The notes beneath the pieces are model-generated. The model searched no databases. It saw only the letters and a list, made by a program, of their open reading frames with translations, and was not told where the DNA came from. A stretch of DNA of 39,690 nt, taken from NCBI GenBank assembly GCA_004431415.1, contig QPMI01000486.1:1-39690 (forward strand), given 5' to 3'. The translations under genes and the position numbers were made by a program. Shown piece after piece: positions 1 through 9,367 of this stretch. This stretch comes from Cyanophora paradoxa. Its lineage: Eukaryota; Glaucocystophyceae; Cyanophorales; Cyanophoraceae. The stretch's first letter is position 1; each line of letters starts with the position of its first letter.

Positions 1-2006
1 GAGGCCGCAAGAAGAAGCCAGAGAGCTCGAGCGAGTCAGAGGAAGAGGAGCCCACGTCCCCGTCCTCCGAGTCAGAGGAAGAAGAGAGGAAGAGGAGCCG
101 GAGCCTAAGCCGAAGGGCAAGGGCAAGGGCAAGGGCAAGGGAAAGGAAAGGCCAAGGGGGGCGCACCCGATACGGGCGTGGACGAGCTCGAGACGCCCGT
201 CGTTGAGATTCCGAAGCGATACTGCTGGTTCAGGGCGAGGACGGCATATTCCAGCAGCAGAAGAGCATATCCGATTACATCAAGCTCTCGGCCACCAAAG
301 AAGTTCAGATGCTCCCATCGCTGCTCGATAAATCATACCACGAGCCCGCGACCCTCTGGAGCATCCACAGCGAAATCGAGTACGATAAACTCCCCGAGGA
401 GCGACTGCGCGCCATACCGCGCACGTACCAGAGCGCGCAGAAATCGCCGCCAATCTGCTACCGCTGCCTTCGCCTCATGTACGAAGCCACGCCCGTGCCG
501 AGCGCCAAGGGGGCCAACACGCCAGAGAAAATCGCCGCGAGGGAGGCAGCGCAGGCGAGGAAGGATGCCGTGTACGAAGAGTACGTTGCATTATAGAGAA
601 GGCAAACGCGTGGGCAGCCAAGCAAAACGGCAAGGGAAAGAAAAAGGGCCAGGAGCCGTACCCCCTCATCAAGGACAAGAAGCCGGCGCAGGTGCCCACG
701 GTGTCGCCCAGGAACTCGTGGCTCTGCCAGAAATGCGTCACGCTGCTCGGCAACAGGGCCTGCTCGTGATCTTGGGCCTGCAGAGGCGAAAGAGGGGCGA
801 CACGGCCACCGTCTCCAAGCAGACGCGCGATCACATGGTCGAGAGCGTGCTCGGCGGGCCGAAGCCAAAGACCACGAAAAAGGCAAAGGATACGGCCGCT
901 GACTTCGGATCGTCCGTCATCGAGCCCAACTCTGCGCAGTCGAAAATCAGAAAGGCGAAAATCGTGGCGGCGCCGAGCATGGAAGATTTAATGGCAACCT
1001 TCGCGGACGCGCAAGAGGTGAAGCAGAACATAGAGAAGGCGAAAACGGGACTGCAGGCGGCGCAGGCAAACGGGCTGGAGGCGCTCGAGAAGGTGATCAC
1101 GGAAATCAGCGAGACGGGGCGGTCGGTCTTCATCCTCAACAAAAAGAATCCCGACGGAAGCACGCGGTACGACATACGACAGGCGCGCCAGTCGCGCTAC
1201 TGGGTGCTCTTCAACACGCACAAGCGCCTGGGAGAGGCGCGCGAATTCGAGGCGGCGGCGCTGCGCGACAGCCTCAGAGGTGCTCTCGGACGCAGAATTC
1301 TACAAGTTCATACGCTTCAATATGAAGGAGAGCGGCAAGTACAAGGACGACACGTACGCCAACGCAATCATCGGAATTCGCGTGCAAGGGGGCGTGGAGG
1401 TGGGGCCGACGGACGGGGCGCTGCACGCCCACGTGCTGGTGACGATCGATCACATATCGAACCTGCAGGTGCTGTGGGCGAATTACGACTGGGTGGTGCT
1501 GCTGAAGGAGAAGGAGCCGGGCACCACGACCGTGTACGAGCGGCTGCACCAAATTCTGTCCGCGAAATTCACGGCGGCCGGGCAGCGCCTCGTAGACCAG
1601 AAGAGGCAGAGGCAGGACCGCAGCCGAGCATCGATACGATGGTGGAAATCGCAGAGCTCGAGCGCATGCTGACGGAAGAGAAGATAGGCATGGGAAAGAT
1701 CCGCCCACCGTCCTTGCGTCGCTGATCCCAGAGGAAAATTACGCGAGCAAGCTGCAGGAGTACCTCTCGAAGACGCTGCCCGACAAGCAGAGGCGCGATT
1801 TACTGAAAGAGTGGTCGCACGCGCGAAACACGAACAACACCGACAACAACACGGACGGGTACCTCTTCACGATTTTCCAGGCGGACGCCGGCCAGGCGGA
1901 CGATCCCCGCTTTGCGCCGCAGGCCGCGGAAATCGGCGACCTGAGGGCCAGGGGCCGAGGGCGCGGAAAAGGCAAGGGGCGCGGAAGGGGGAGGGGTAGC
2001 GGATAA
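1..2006 (+). CDS. Large basic viral protein, 5' partial, frameshifted
   Basis: I do not recognise the family. The reading frame is open at the window edge, so the start is missing, and it ends at TAA 2004-2006. At least five frame changes are needed (near 110, 235, 590, 770, 1275 and 1690). Successive segments show a Glu/Ser-rich stretch and a Gly-Lys repeat (about 20-150), a CxxC (CYRC, near 465) and a second CxxC (CQKC, near 735), then a helical Ala/Lys/Glu-rich part (900-1270). A folded region follows at 1280-1620 with the motif HAHVLVTIDH near 1428-1457, and the C-terminus is an Arg-Gly tail (1940-2003). The paired CxxC suggests zinc binding. The basic tails suggest nucleic-acid or virion-core binding. 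The next gene starts 23 bp downstream in the same direction, as expected in a late viral gene cluster. Function is unknown; the frames are clear from continuity, the family is not. Confidence 0.5.
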
Positions 2007-2028
2007 TAAATCTGACGGGCCCGCGAAA

Positions 2029-2244
2029 ATGTTCGAGGGGGAATGCACCCACTCGGACATTATCTCGGTAATTGGCCTCGTCCTCTTCCTTGCATCGGAG
2101 CTGCTGGGCTCTTCGGAGCGAGTGGGACCCAACACAGTATTCGGCGCCCTCAAGGCCGCGGCGCTAAAGGTGGCTCGGCGTAGGCAACCCGAGCAGCCGG
2201 AGCCCCCGCCGAGCTGCAGAGGCGCGAGAGCACGCAGAACATAG
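2029..2244 (+). CDS. Small membrane protein
   Basis: This 71-residue ORF begins with ATG 2029. A hydrophobic segment (residues about 9-24, DIISVIGLVLFLASELLG) is followed by a basic, Pro-rich tail. Small single-span proteins with a hydrophobic stretch ending in a SEL-type motif are common in PLV and virophage late regions, but that is a family impression and no function is assigned. The start is preceded by AATAAATCTGACGGGC, resembling the late-type box seen before other capsid-module genes. The C-terminal 20 residues may be in the wrong frame, because an alternative frame stays open past 2250. Confidence 0.5.
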   Translation: MFEGECTHSDIISVIGLVLFLASELLGSSERVGPNTVFGALKAAALKVARRRQPEQPEPPPSCRGARARRT

Positions 2245-2310
2245 GGCCGCACCACGTCGACATTCAGATGACGCAAACCGGTACCCGTTTTTTTCTAGAG
2301 AACATGGGAA

Positions 2311-2664
2311 ATGGAGACTCCCGCGACACCAGCCCCCAGCGCAGAGGCTCCAGCGCCCAGCAACTCCAGCAGCAGCACCAGCACGGCCTACCCTTGGCTT
2401 CTTAGGACTTACGCGCGAAAGAAGCAGCAGCAGCCGAAGGCACCGGCGGAAATGGCGGCTGACCTGGATCGGTGCACCCGCCGCGCCATCGCGAGCTACG
2501 CCAAGCGGGTCGAGCAGTACCACCCCCAGATGGCAGAGGACGCCCGGGCGTACGCGAAAAACCCCGCCGCGAGCCCGCCCGTGATGGCCGCCGTCATCGA
2601 CAGGCTGCAGTGGGCGCTGCACGAGGAGGGAGAGCGCGTCAGGAATTTCTTCATGCCCAAGTAA
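2311..2664 (+). CDS. Hypothetical viral protein, 117 aa
   Basis: Intact ORF from ATG 2311 to TAA 2662-2664. The first 30 residues are low complexity (Pro/Ala/Ser). A basic patch (YARKKQQQ) and a helical Ala-rich domain follow (residues about 45-115), ending in NFFMPK. There is no signal peptide or convincing transmembrane span. It lies between two small membrane-protein genes in a tightly packed plus-strand array. The next gene starts about 28 bp downstream across a spacer containing AAATTTCTGAAAGGGG, which resembles the other spacers in this block. Family not recognised. Confidence 0.45.
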   Translation: METPATPAPSAEAPAPSNSSSSTSTAYPWLLRTYARKKQQQPKAPAEMAADLDRCTRRAIASYAKRVEQYHPQMAEDARAYAKNPAASPPVMAAVIDRLQWALHEEGERVRNFFMPK

Positions 2665-2692
2665 ATTTCTGAAAGGGGCCTTAAACCCGAGA

Positions 2693-2880
2693 ATGATGTC
2701 CTGCCGAGCCTCGACAGCATCCTCAGCGATTCGCGCTACCTGGGCAGCCTGCTGACCCTCGGCGCCGTTGCGTACATGTCGCCCGCGCGCTACTACCTGA
2801 TGCGGATCCTCCTCGCGCAATTCGCGGGCTACTACTTCGTGGGCCCCACCCTCCTGAACATGGGTCCGAAGCGGGCTTAA
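2693..2880 (+). CDS. Small two-segment membrane protein, frameshift near start
   Basis: A short frame, open from upstream and ending at TAA 2878-2880, encodes about 60 residues. It has two hydrophobic segments (around YLGSLLTLGAVAYM and YLMRILLAQFAGYYF) and a basic C-terminal end. Its in-frame beginning (base 2692) is one base off the nearest ATG (2693), so a one-base error or mutation just after the start codon is likely. The gene is supported by its position between two real genes, by the hydrophobic pattern and by the conserved 20-bp spacers either side. Function unknown. Confidence 0.4.
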
Positions 2881-2899
2881 TTTCTCAGCCCCTCCCTAA

Positions 2900-3350
2900 A
2901 TGTCCTGCGTTAACCTCTACGTCCAGTCGAACGGGGAAACGCAGGATTCCGAGGGCTTCTGGCGTCTCAGGCTGAACCAGATCCCCGCCGACATCGACAC
3001 GCTGCAGATCAAGGGAGTCTACCTGGAGCTGGACACGACCGCGATTCCGGACCCCACCGCCGCGAAAACCGTAAACGTGCTGCTGATGGACGTGCCCGAC
3101 TTGAACGTGAGGACCATCTCGAACGTCAACACGTGCATTAACAAGGTCGTGATACCGACGTGGGGCCACGACGGCCTGGGAAAACACCATCCTCTACTGG
3201 TTCGAGGTGCCCATGGCCGTGCGCCCGAATTACGTCGCGTACGATAAGTTCCAGGAGCTGCGCGTGCGCTTCACCGACATAACGGGCGCCACCAAGAAGA
3301 ACAACGCCTTCATCGTCAAGAACTTCGGCCTCTGGGCCTACGCTAAATAG
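2900..3350 (+). CDS. Putative minor capsid (penton-like) protein, one frameshift
   Basis: ATG 2900 opens a protein of about 150 residues that ends at TAG 3348-3350 after one frame change near 3178-3186, in a GGGAAAA run. The N-terminus (LYVQSNGE, then a beta-strand pattern WRLRLNQIP and IKGVYLELDTT) resembles the opening of the clearer penton-like genes in this window: short strand, x-S-x motif, then alternating strands around residues 20-50. The C-terminal half is also beta-rich (ILYWFEVPM, LRVRFTDI). A small jelly-roll or virion-surface protein is a reasonable inference. It is shorter than the other pentons here (300-430 aa), so a different minor virion protein is possible. Confidence 0.4.
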
Positions 3351-3370
3351 ATTTTCGCAGGCCCCCTTAA

Positions 3371-3847
3371 ATGCGCCTGATCATATTTCCGCGGAAGGGC
3401 TCGGGCGTCAAGACGCGCACCTTTACGGGCGTGCCTGGCTACCCCTCGCCCCTTGCTTACAGAGTCGATCTTGTAACCGCCTCTGGTCCAATTAAATACG
3501 GGCTGCTGCACAGCCTCAGTCACATCCGTCTCGGTGAGAGCGCTTGGCAGGACTTGGCCTTAATCGTAGAATTCGAGTACAGGGGGGTAGACGTGGAAAC
3601 GGGCGAGCACTTCTACAGGGTACGGGTAGCAAGGGAGGGGTACTCGCTGCCGAACGGCACGGGCGGGGAGCACTGGGAGCCGAAAATACGCGATGCCTCC
3701 GAGGCCTACCGCTGGCTGCGTGACGAGCAGATAGTTATCAGGCCCGATTACCCCTACGCCGACGTTTTCTGGCAGGTGCCGGTGGGCCGCTGGACAACGG
3801 GCGAGGTGAGCGGCAAGCTGAAGTGGACGTGGGACGCGGAGCGCTAG
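3371..3847 (+). CDS. Hypothetical late protein, 158 aa
   Basis: Intact ORF, ATG 3371 to TAG 3845-3847. The composition is beta-rich with many aromatic residues (WQDLALIVEFEYRG, HFYRVRVAREGY, DVFWQVPVGRW). There is no signal peptide or membrane span. The start follows a 20-bp spacer (ATTTTCGCAGGCCCCCTTAA) like those before the neighbouring genes. It lies between the putative minor capsid gene and the Gly-rich gene, which suggests a virion or assembly role by position only. Family not recognised. Confidence 0.5.
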   Translation: MRLIIFPRKGSGVKTRTFTGVPGYPSPLAYRVDLVTASGPIKYGLLHSLSHIRLGESAWQDLALIVEFEYRGVDVETGEHFYRVRVAREGYSLPNGTGGEHWEPKIRDASEAYRWLRDEQIVIRPDYPYADVFWQVPVGRWTTGEVSGKLKWTWDAER

Positions 3848-3872
3848 TTAATTTTTCTCTCTCGCGAATAAA

Positions 3873-4851
3873 ATGTCGATGCTCGACGACCCTTGGCGCA
3901 TGGCAATACCAAATCCGGACGAGGTGCTGAACGGCGCCTTCGCGATAGACGGAGCCTGAGCGTGAGGGGAATTTACGCGGACGAGATTCGACTGCGCAAG
4001 GGCGCAACGTACAGCGATTTCCTGACGACTATAGCTCGCTCGAAGATTTCGGGACCTCACTGCGATTATCAAGGGCTGTGGGGGGGTGCGACCGAGACGG
4101 GCGTCGATTGGAACATAATCAAGAGGGCGGCCGACGTGAAAATTGCAGACGCCGTCACAGCAAAGGATGCCACACTGAACCTCGTGAAACTGACGCTAAA
4201 GGGCACAGAAGGCGATGTCAAGCCCGGTACAACTCCCTCGAGCGCATCGCGGGCCCGCTGCGCCACATCTACTGGAGCCGCCAGGCGCTGCCGAGCATGG
4301 AACCCGAGCAGTACAGCGCGACAGGAGGAGTTTTTTGCGTGGTTCGACCACTTCAAGGTCACATCCGCGCCCTGAGCGCCGACAGGACGGGCGAGACGCC
4401 GGAGACGACGAGCGGGGCCGCATCCCGGCGGCGCCCGACGTGCTCCCCGATCGCTCTGACTGGGCGAAAACCCAGAACTGGGCGCTGAAGGACCACTTCC
4501 ACGACGAGAGGTACCGCGCTCGTCAAGCACCCGCACGTGAAGGCCGACATCACGGACTGGGCGCACCGCCACCGTACGACGACATCATCGCGGGCCCAAG
4601 TGCCGGGCGCGATTCCGGGTGGGGGTACGGGCGGCGGAAGCACCGGGGTGGGGTACAGGGGTGGAGCACCGGGGGCGGGGTACAGCACGGGGTGGGGTAC
4701 AGGCACGGCGGGCGGAGGGGCACAGGCGGTACGCCCGTGGAGGGGGCGGGGTAGCAGCGGCTCGGGTGGCGGCGGCTCGGCGGGAGAGAGCGCGGAGGGG
4801 TACGCTCGTGCCGATCCTTGGTACGACACGGAATCTTCGGCGCGGCCCTGA
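3873..4851 (+). CDS. Gly-rich-tailed late protein, frameshifted
   Basis: ATG 3873 opens a frame that ends prematurely at about 3959. Coding signal continues in other frames through at least three more shifts (near 3950, 4225, 4330 and 4520) to TGA 4849-4851. The N-terminal part (GIYADEIRLRKGATYSDFL, then a DVKIADAVTAKDATLNLVK repeat-like stretch) looks like a folded domain, followed by a Trp/Tyr-rich segment (HIYWSRQALP, FFAWFDHF). The last about 90 residues are Gly/Ser/Tyr-rich (4610-4800, from short GGGGTACAGG-type DNA repeats), like a flexible or fibrous tail. Size and position would suit a virion protein, but no capsid signature is visible. Family not recognised. Confidence 0.4.
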
Positions 4852-6559
4852 TTGCAGGCGGTGCAAAGTACTACAGGATCGGAAGGCGTACGAAAAGGAC
4901 CTTGCAGAGCTGAACGCGAGCCTCCCGTAAAATTCGATTCCGAGGACGCGCAGCGCGAGTACTACAAACTCGAGAACGAAAAGAAGCAATGGAGCGAGCT
5001 GAAAGACAAGGAAATGACAGAGGTCGCGGAGAAGAAGGCGGAAGCGAACAAGCTGATGACAGACGCGCAAAGGCAGGAAGAGAGCGCCCTCACCGCGCTA
5101 AGGTCGGCAGAGCGCCAGGTCGCGGAAGAGCGCACGAAAATGATACTCGACGCCGAGGAGGAGCTGAAGAGGATAAACGAGCAAAGGGAAGCGCCAAGGC
5201 GAAAAGCTGCAGGAAATTGAAGCGCTGACGCAGGCACCGAGCTGCTTGAGGCGCAGAGGAAAGAGATCGAGGATAGGAAGAAGAAATGGAAAAGGAGGCA
5301 GAGACGAGAAGGCAGCTGCTGGAAGAGGAAGAGGAAACGAGGAGAAAGGCAGAGAGCTGCAAACGGGCGTGCAGGAGGCGAACAGGCTCCGGGAGGAAAT
5401 CAAAAATTAAAGGAGCCGCCGAGCGCGCGGACGAGCAGTCGAAAAAATTCAAGCCAACGCGGACGAGCTGGCACAGAGGCTGCTCAAGTACGCGCCACGG
5501 CAGAGGCTCGCTCGCCCATGGGGACGGCCGAGACGCAGACGACGCGAGGCCGATCCAGGCCGGCCGCCGAGAGGCTGCCCTTCGCGCGGCTGGGTAGGAG
5601 CGACCAGGTGGAAGAGCTCATTGGCCTCACGCTCGAGGATCAGAGGGCCCTCTTCGACGCGTTAGAGCAGCGGCGCAGGGCGGACGGAGGCAGCTGCCAA
5701 GACAGAAGAGGAACACTGAAGGCAATGCAAACTGCATCAGACGAGGAATTTGCACGGCTGGAGGAGCCGAAGGTAGGGAGCGTAAGCGACGACTGGAGAC
5801 GTTCAGGGGCGCAGATGGATTTTTACCGCTCGGAGCTCAAAAACTGAAAGAAGGAAATGCATCGGGGACAGGGTCCGCGCCATGAAGAGAACATGCGCGA
5901 CTTTAGCTACGTTATGGATCAGCTGACGGAAAGGGGTCAGAAAGACGCCGAAGAACTGAGGAGAAAGATGGCCGATGAGAATGGAAAAACTTTGAGCGTC
6001 AGGCTGTTCAGAGGCCCATCAGCGATGCCATCTGGATAGCATACGGCGACGTGGAGGAGATGCACCGCGAACTGCGGAGGAAGTGAGCCTATGGCGGGGA
6101 GCCTCGAATGGTCACTGTACGGATGCAAAAGGGAAAGTTTGTGGCAGAGCTGCGAGCCAATCCGAAACGGTGAGCGCGGCGCACAGAGCGCGTACCTCTC
6201 CATGGTCGATTACGTGGGAAGCTGAGCAAATTTTGGGAAATGCGAAGAGCATCATTCAGCGGAGGGCTCGCGCAGTACGATGCCATGTGCGCGATCTGGA
6301 GGCCTTCAAACGTGAGCACCACCCGCCAAATACAAGATTCACATAGATACGAGGCATTCATGGGCGATCTAAGGAAGAGAGAGACGAGCAAGAGTCAGAT
6401 CGAGGAGCGCTACAGAAAGGCCAAGCGGACAAGGAGTACGCAAACAGGGTGATCGAAGAGCGGAAGCAGCAGCAAGAGAACGCGGCGAGACGCAACGCCG
6501 AGATAGAAGAGCAGAGGCGGAAGATCGCAGAGCGCAAGGCGGAGAGGAAACACATATAA
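4822..6559 (+). CDS. Long coiled-coil protein, heavily frameshifted
   Basis: Coding signal from about 4822 to TAA 6557-6559 is dominated by Glu/Lys/Arg/Ala heptad-like sequence (for example AQREYYKLENEKKQW, RQVAEERTKMILDAEEELK, YANRVIEERKQQQ). A short hydrophobic segment (GIFGAALIAGGAKYYRIGRR, 4828-4890) may be a membrane anchor just before the coil. Frame changes are needed near 4920, 5215, 5240, 5420, 5850, 5995, 6070, 6200 and 6430. The start is uncertain: the anchor could instead end the preceding gene. The full product would be about 570 residues, resembling long rod-like structural or tether proteins in architecture only. The stop codon lies inside the left arm of the hairpin at 6550-6620. 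Confidence 0.45.
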
Positions 6560-6620
6560 AACAAATATTATTATCCTCGCGTTCCGCTCAGGATAATAAT
6601 ATTTGTTTTTATATGTGTGT
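6550..6620 (+). terminator. Strong hairpin at end of coiled-coil gene
   Basis: A near-perfect inverted repeat: the left arm (6550-6577) pairs with the right arm (6590-6620) over 28 bases, with one extra A in the right arm's A/T run, around a 12-base loop (6578-6589). The arms are AT-rich and end in ATCCT/AGGAT at the loop. The TAA stop of the upstream gene is inside the left arm. Transcript ends set by such palindromes are known in mimiviruses and their virophages, so a transcript-end signal is the likely role. A resolved viral terminus is an alternative. Confidence 0.6.
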
Positions 6621-6865
6621 TACTATAAGTTTATAAAGATATTAGCATTTTATCATAGTGTATATCGATATGTGATATGTATTCTATCGGTAGTTCGTAA
6701 ATGAATCATAAAAATAATATAGTATCGTGGAATCTTGTAAAATATGTTATATAATATGTAATCGCGATATAGCCGATATGTGTTTACGATGCGCGATGTG
6801 TATCTAAAACAACTACAATGTGCTGCTTGGGACGCGCTCATATAGTCATGTGTATCACTACGTAG
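6621..6865. other. AT-rich gene-free spacer
   Basis: No convincing ORF, RNA gene or long repeat was seen. The base composition drops sharply from the GC-rich coding block to its left, so this is where the left viral block ends. Confidence 0.4.
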
Positions 6866-7090
6866 CTTCGATAGGGTGGGCGGGTGGGGTGAGGTGGGGC
6901 ATTTTTTTGAATTCCTAAAATGTTTTCACTCCAAAAATTCTTGGTCAAAAGACCCCACCCAACCACTTACCCCACCTGTATTATTCTTTATCTATGATTG
7001 ATTTCAATGTAATTTAAATATAAATATGTATGATTGAGTATGTTAAATTAATACTGGTGGGGTGTGAGGGTGGGGTGTGAGTGGTATCGG
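6866..7090 (+). repeat. G-rich/C-rich hairpin repeat, copy 1
   Basis: Begins CTTCGATAGGGTGGG, continues with G-runs up to GGTGGGGCATTTTTTT, then a C-rich block (AGACCCCACCC to CCCCACCTGTATT, about 6950-6983). An AT-rich segment with TTGATTTCAATGTAATTTAA follows, and a second G-rich block (GGTGGGGTGTGAGGGTGGGG) closes the unit. The first G-rich and C-rich blocks are imperfect reverse complements, so the left half can fold into a hairpin. It shares this order with copies at 7172, 7637 and 15787. Confidence 0.75.
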
Positions 7091-7171
7091 TATGGTAGTC
7101 ATCTAAGATGGCACACATAAATCATGATGTGTTATTTTTACTTCGGTTTGATACTTATCGGACTTCGATAA

Positions 7172-7403
7172 CTTCGATAGGGTGGGGCGGGTGGGGTGAG
7201 GTGGGGCATTTTTTTGAATTCCCTAAAATAATTCCCCTCAAAAATTCTTGGTCAAAAAAGACCCCACCAACCCCACTTACCCCACCCTGTATCTTTTATT
7301 ATATTTATGATTGATTTCAATGTAATTAATGTATAAAGTATAGAGATTATGTATGTTAAATTAATACCGGGTGGGGTGTGAGGGTGGGTGTGAAAGTGGT
7401 ATC
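7172..7403 (+). repeat. G-rich/C-rich hairpin repeat, copy 2
   Basis: Same order of blocks as copy 1 and the closest match to it. Both share GAATTCCCTAAAAT-like and AAAAATTCTTGGTCAAAA sequence between the G and C blocks, and TATGTATGTTAAATTAATAC before the last G-block. Copies 1 and 2 start 306 bp apart in the same orientation. Confidence 0.75.
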
Positions 7404-7542
7404 AGCCAACCATTTAATAATTACGATATTGAACCGACGTGATACCGACGAGATATGATATATTCAGATCGTATTAGAACGGCGCGATCACTAAGAAAAA
7501 CAGTATCATGTGCTGTATATTTCGCGATCCCTGAATCGCGAA

Positions 7543-7580
7543 TCGATAGGGTGGGTGAGAAAGTGGGGCACCACCTCACT
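7543..7580 (+). repeat. Fragment of the G-rich repeat
   Basis: TCGATAGGGTGGGTGAGAAAG followed by GTGGGGCACCACC matches only the first block of the full repeats. The AT-rich middle and the closing G-block are absent. Confidence 0.5.
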
Positions 7581-7636
7581 GTATACACTGTGATATGATC
7601 GCAATCCCGATGTAGCCTACTATGATATCGTGCGGA

Positions 7637-7861
7637 CTTCGATAGGGTGGGTAAGTGGGTGAGGTGGGGCATTTTTTGAATCCCTTAAATTTTGGGGGTC
7701 AATATTTTTGGGCAAAAAAGACCCCACCCAACCCACCCTCCCACCCTGTATTACTTATCGATACACCTCACTTATTTCAATGTATAAACTCTATTAAATT
7801 AGATAGTAAATATGTATAGAAATAACGAGATTGTAGTATAGGGTGGGGTGTAGGGTGGGGC
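7637..7861 (+). repeat. G-rich/C-rich hairpin repeat, copy 3
   Basis: CTTCGATAGGGTGGG start, GGTGGGGCATTTTTT, a C-rich block at about 7710-7752, an AT-rich middle and a closing GGGTGGGGTGTAGGGTGGGG. The spacer TTTTTGGGCAAAAAAGACC and the closing block are closer to copy 4 (15787-16001) than to copies 1 and 2, so there are at least two subfamilies. Confidence 0.75.
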
Positions 7862-8264
7862 AAAATGCAAACTGAATCAGTGCGATATAATTTAGTGAAC
7901 ACAAAGTGGATATGAAGTGGATACGAAGTGGATACGAAGGGGATAAGTGCGCCCGCCCACTATGCAAGATACATGCAAACTACATGCGAGTTCTATGAAA
8001 CAATAACGATTTAGTCATGTATATATTTCGTATATATGTCCGCACCTCCGTGTGTGTGATCCGCACAACTTTGCTTTTTGTGTTTTTTTTTTTTTTTTCG
8101 CATATCACGACATATACATATATACACCGGCGTCACGACATATTCGGGTCATCACATCGCGGCGATTCCGAAAACATATAGCATGCGATAGCGTAGTATT
8201 TTTACGTTGTCTGATCGTAATGTGATAATTAGCTGTTATGGCTGATCGTAATGTGATAAGAGAT
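7862..8264. other. Gene-free DNA with short repeats and a T-run
   Basis: Contains a short tandem series of GTGGATACGAA-like units (about 7908-7940), a T-tract of about 18 bases (8080-8098) and a duplicated CTGATCGTAATGTGATAA (about 8211 and 8242). No coding signal was seen. Confidence 0.4.
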
Positions 8265-8580
8265 CATCGATAGTAGGCTGACAGTAGGCTGAGAGTAGGC
8301 TGATAGTAGGCTGACAGTAGACTGACAGTAGGCTGACAGGGTGATAGTATAGGCTGACAGGGTGATAGTATAGGCTGACAGGCTGATAGTATAGGCTGAC
8401 AGGCTGATAGTATAGGCTGACAGGCTGATAGTATAGGCTGACAGGCTGATAGTATAGGCTGACAGGTGATAGTATCGGCTGATAGTATAGGCTGACAGGA
8501 TCAGGATTGGCTGATGACAGGCTGACAGGATCGGGATTGGCTGAGGACAGGCTGACAGGATCAGGATTGGCTATAATAAA
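8265..8580 (+). repeat. Minisatellite, 21-bp and about 30-bp units
   Basis: Opens with degenerate AGTAGGCTGACAGTAGGCTG units (8271-8335), then about six to seven units of AGGCTGACAGGCTGATAGTAT (21 bp, about 8335-8500). It ends with three units containing GACAGGCTGACAGGATC and GGATTGGCTGA (about 8497-8573). All units share the core AGGCTGACAG. There are no unique spacers, so it is not a CRISPR array. Confidence 0.8.
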
Positions 8581-9367
8581 GCGTGCTCAGGTTACGGTGT
8601 CCAATCAAAAACGCACACAATTCAATCGGCGAAAGGGGCATACGGGAAAAGCGAAAGGGGGATACCAAAACACCGATTTTCGATGGAAATCGTCAAACGC
8701 TTGTATCTCATCACCAGCTCATCACCCTGCAAAACTGAAAATAGCGCCGTGACCGTCTTAACGAGGCTAGCACGTCCATATAAGTTTCATAGGCTCAAAA
8801 AATAATGTGTAAAATGCATAGTTTTTAAAAATGCGATCGCGGGCTCTAAGCCTCTGACTCCCAGTGACTCGGTGAGCCGCTGAGCCAACTCGGCGGTCGG
8901 CGGTAGCCTATACTATCATAGTATGACACTTGCCAGTTGCATTTTAAGTTGCAAAGTTGGAGTCCCGAGTCCGAGCCCCGAGTCCGAGTCCCGAGTCCCG
9001 ACTCGATAACACCGGCGATCGCGACTTCGCGGAGACCCCCCTTTCGTTTTCCGGCATAACTTTGGACAGCAAGCCGATCTCGGCGCGCTCTCAATTGCTA
9101 CGTGCTCGTAACTTGCTTCCGGGCATGTTGGTGCTAGTTTGACTAGCTAACTCAACCGTGGCAAGAAGTGCAAATTCGCCATAGGCACAAGTGCCCGAAA
9201 ATCGAGGTGTCCGCTACATTCTGAGAGCCGGCGCGCGTTCCCATGAGGCTCCACTAGTCATACTTTGCAACCGTGCGCGTATAGAGTAGTTCTACGCTAC
9301 TACAAAGCGGCGCGGTCTGATTCGCAAAGGGCGCGATTTGGCGGCTACGAAAGCACCGCGGCGCCTA
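8581..9367. other. Gene-free DNA, possible host or boundary sequence
   Basis: No ORF with a credible protein was found. A CCGAGTCCGAGTCCCGAGTC run lies at about 8960-9000. The left boundary of the outer viral element should fall within or left of this stretch, but no terminal repeat could be matched by eye. Confidence 0.35.

Noticed and set aside
458-886. Minus-strand ORF of 142 aa in the GC-rich left block (and similar ones at 1274-1708, 2164-2820, 4359-4829)
   Set aside because: These are opposite-strand shadows in GC-rich DNA: Arg/Ala/Pro-rich composition, no motifs, and they overlap plus-strand frames with protein-like sequence and proper spacers.
8265-8580. Possible CRISPR array
   Set aside because: Repeat units are tandem with no unique spacers of constant length, unit length varies, and there are no cas genes nearby.
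8846-9142. Short ORFs on both strands in the gene-free zone
   Set aside because: They arise from CCGAGTC-type low-complexity repeats and show no conserved motif, start context or neighbour.
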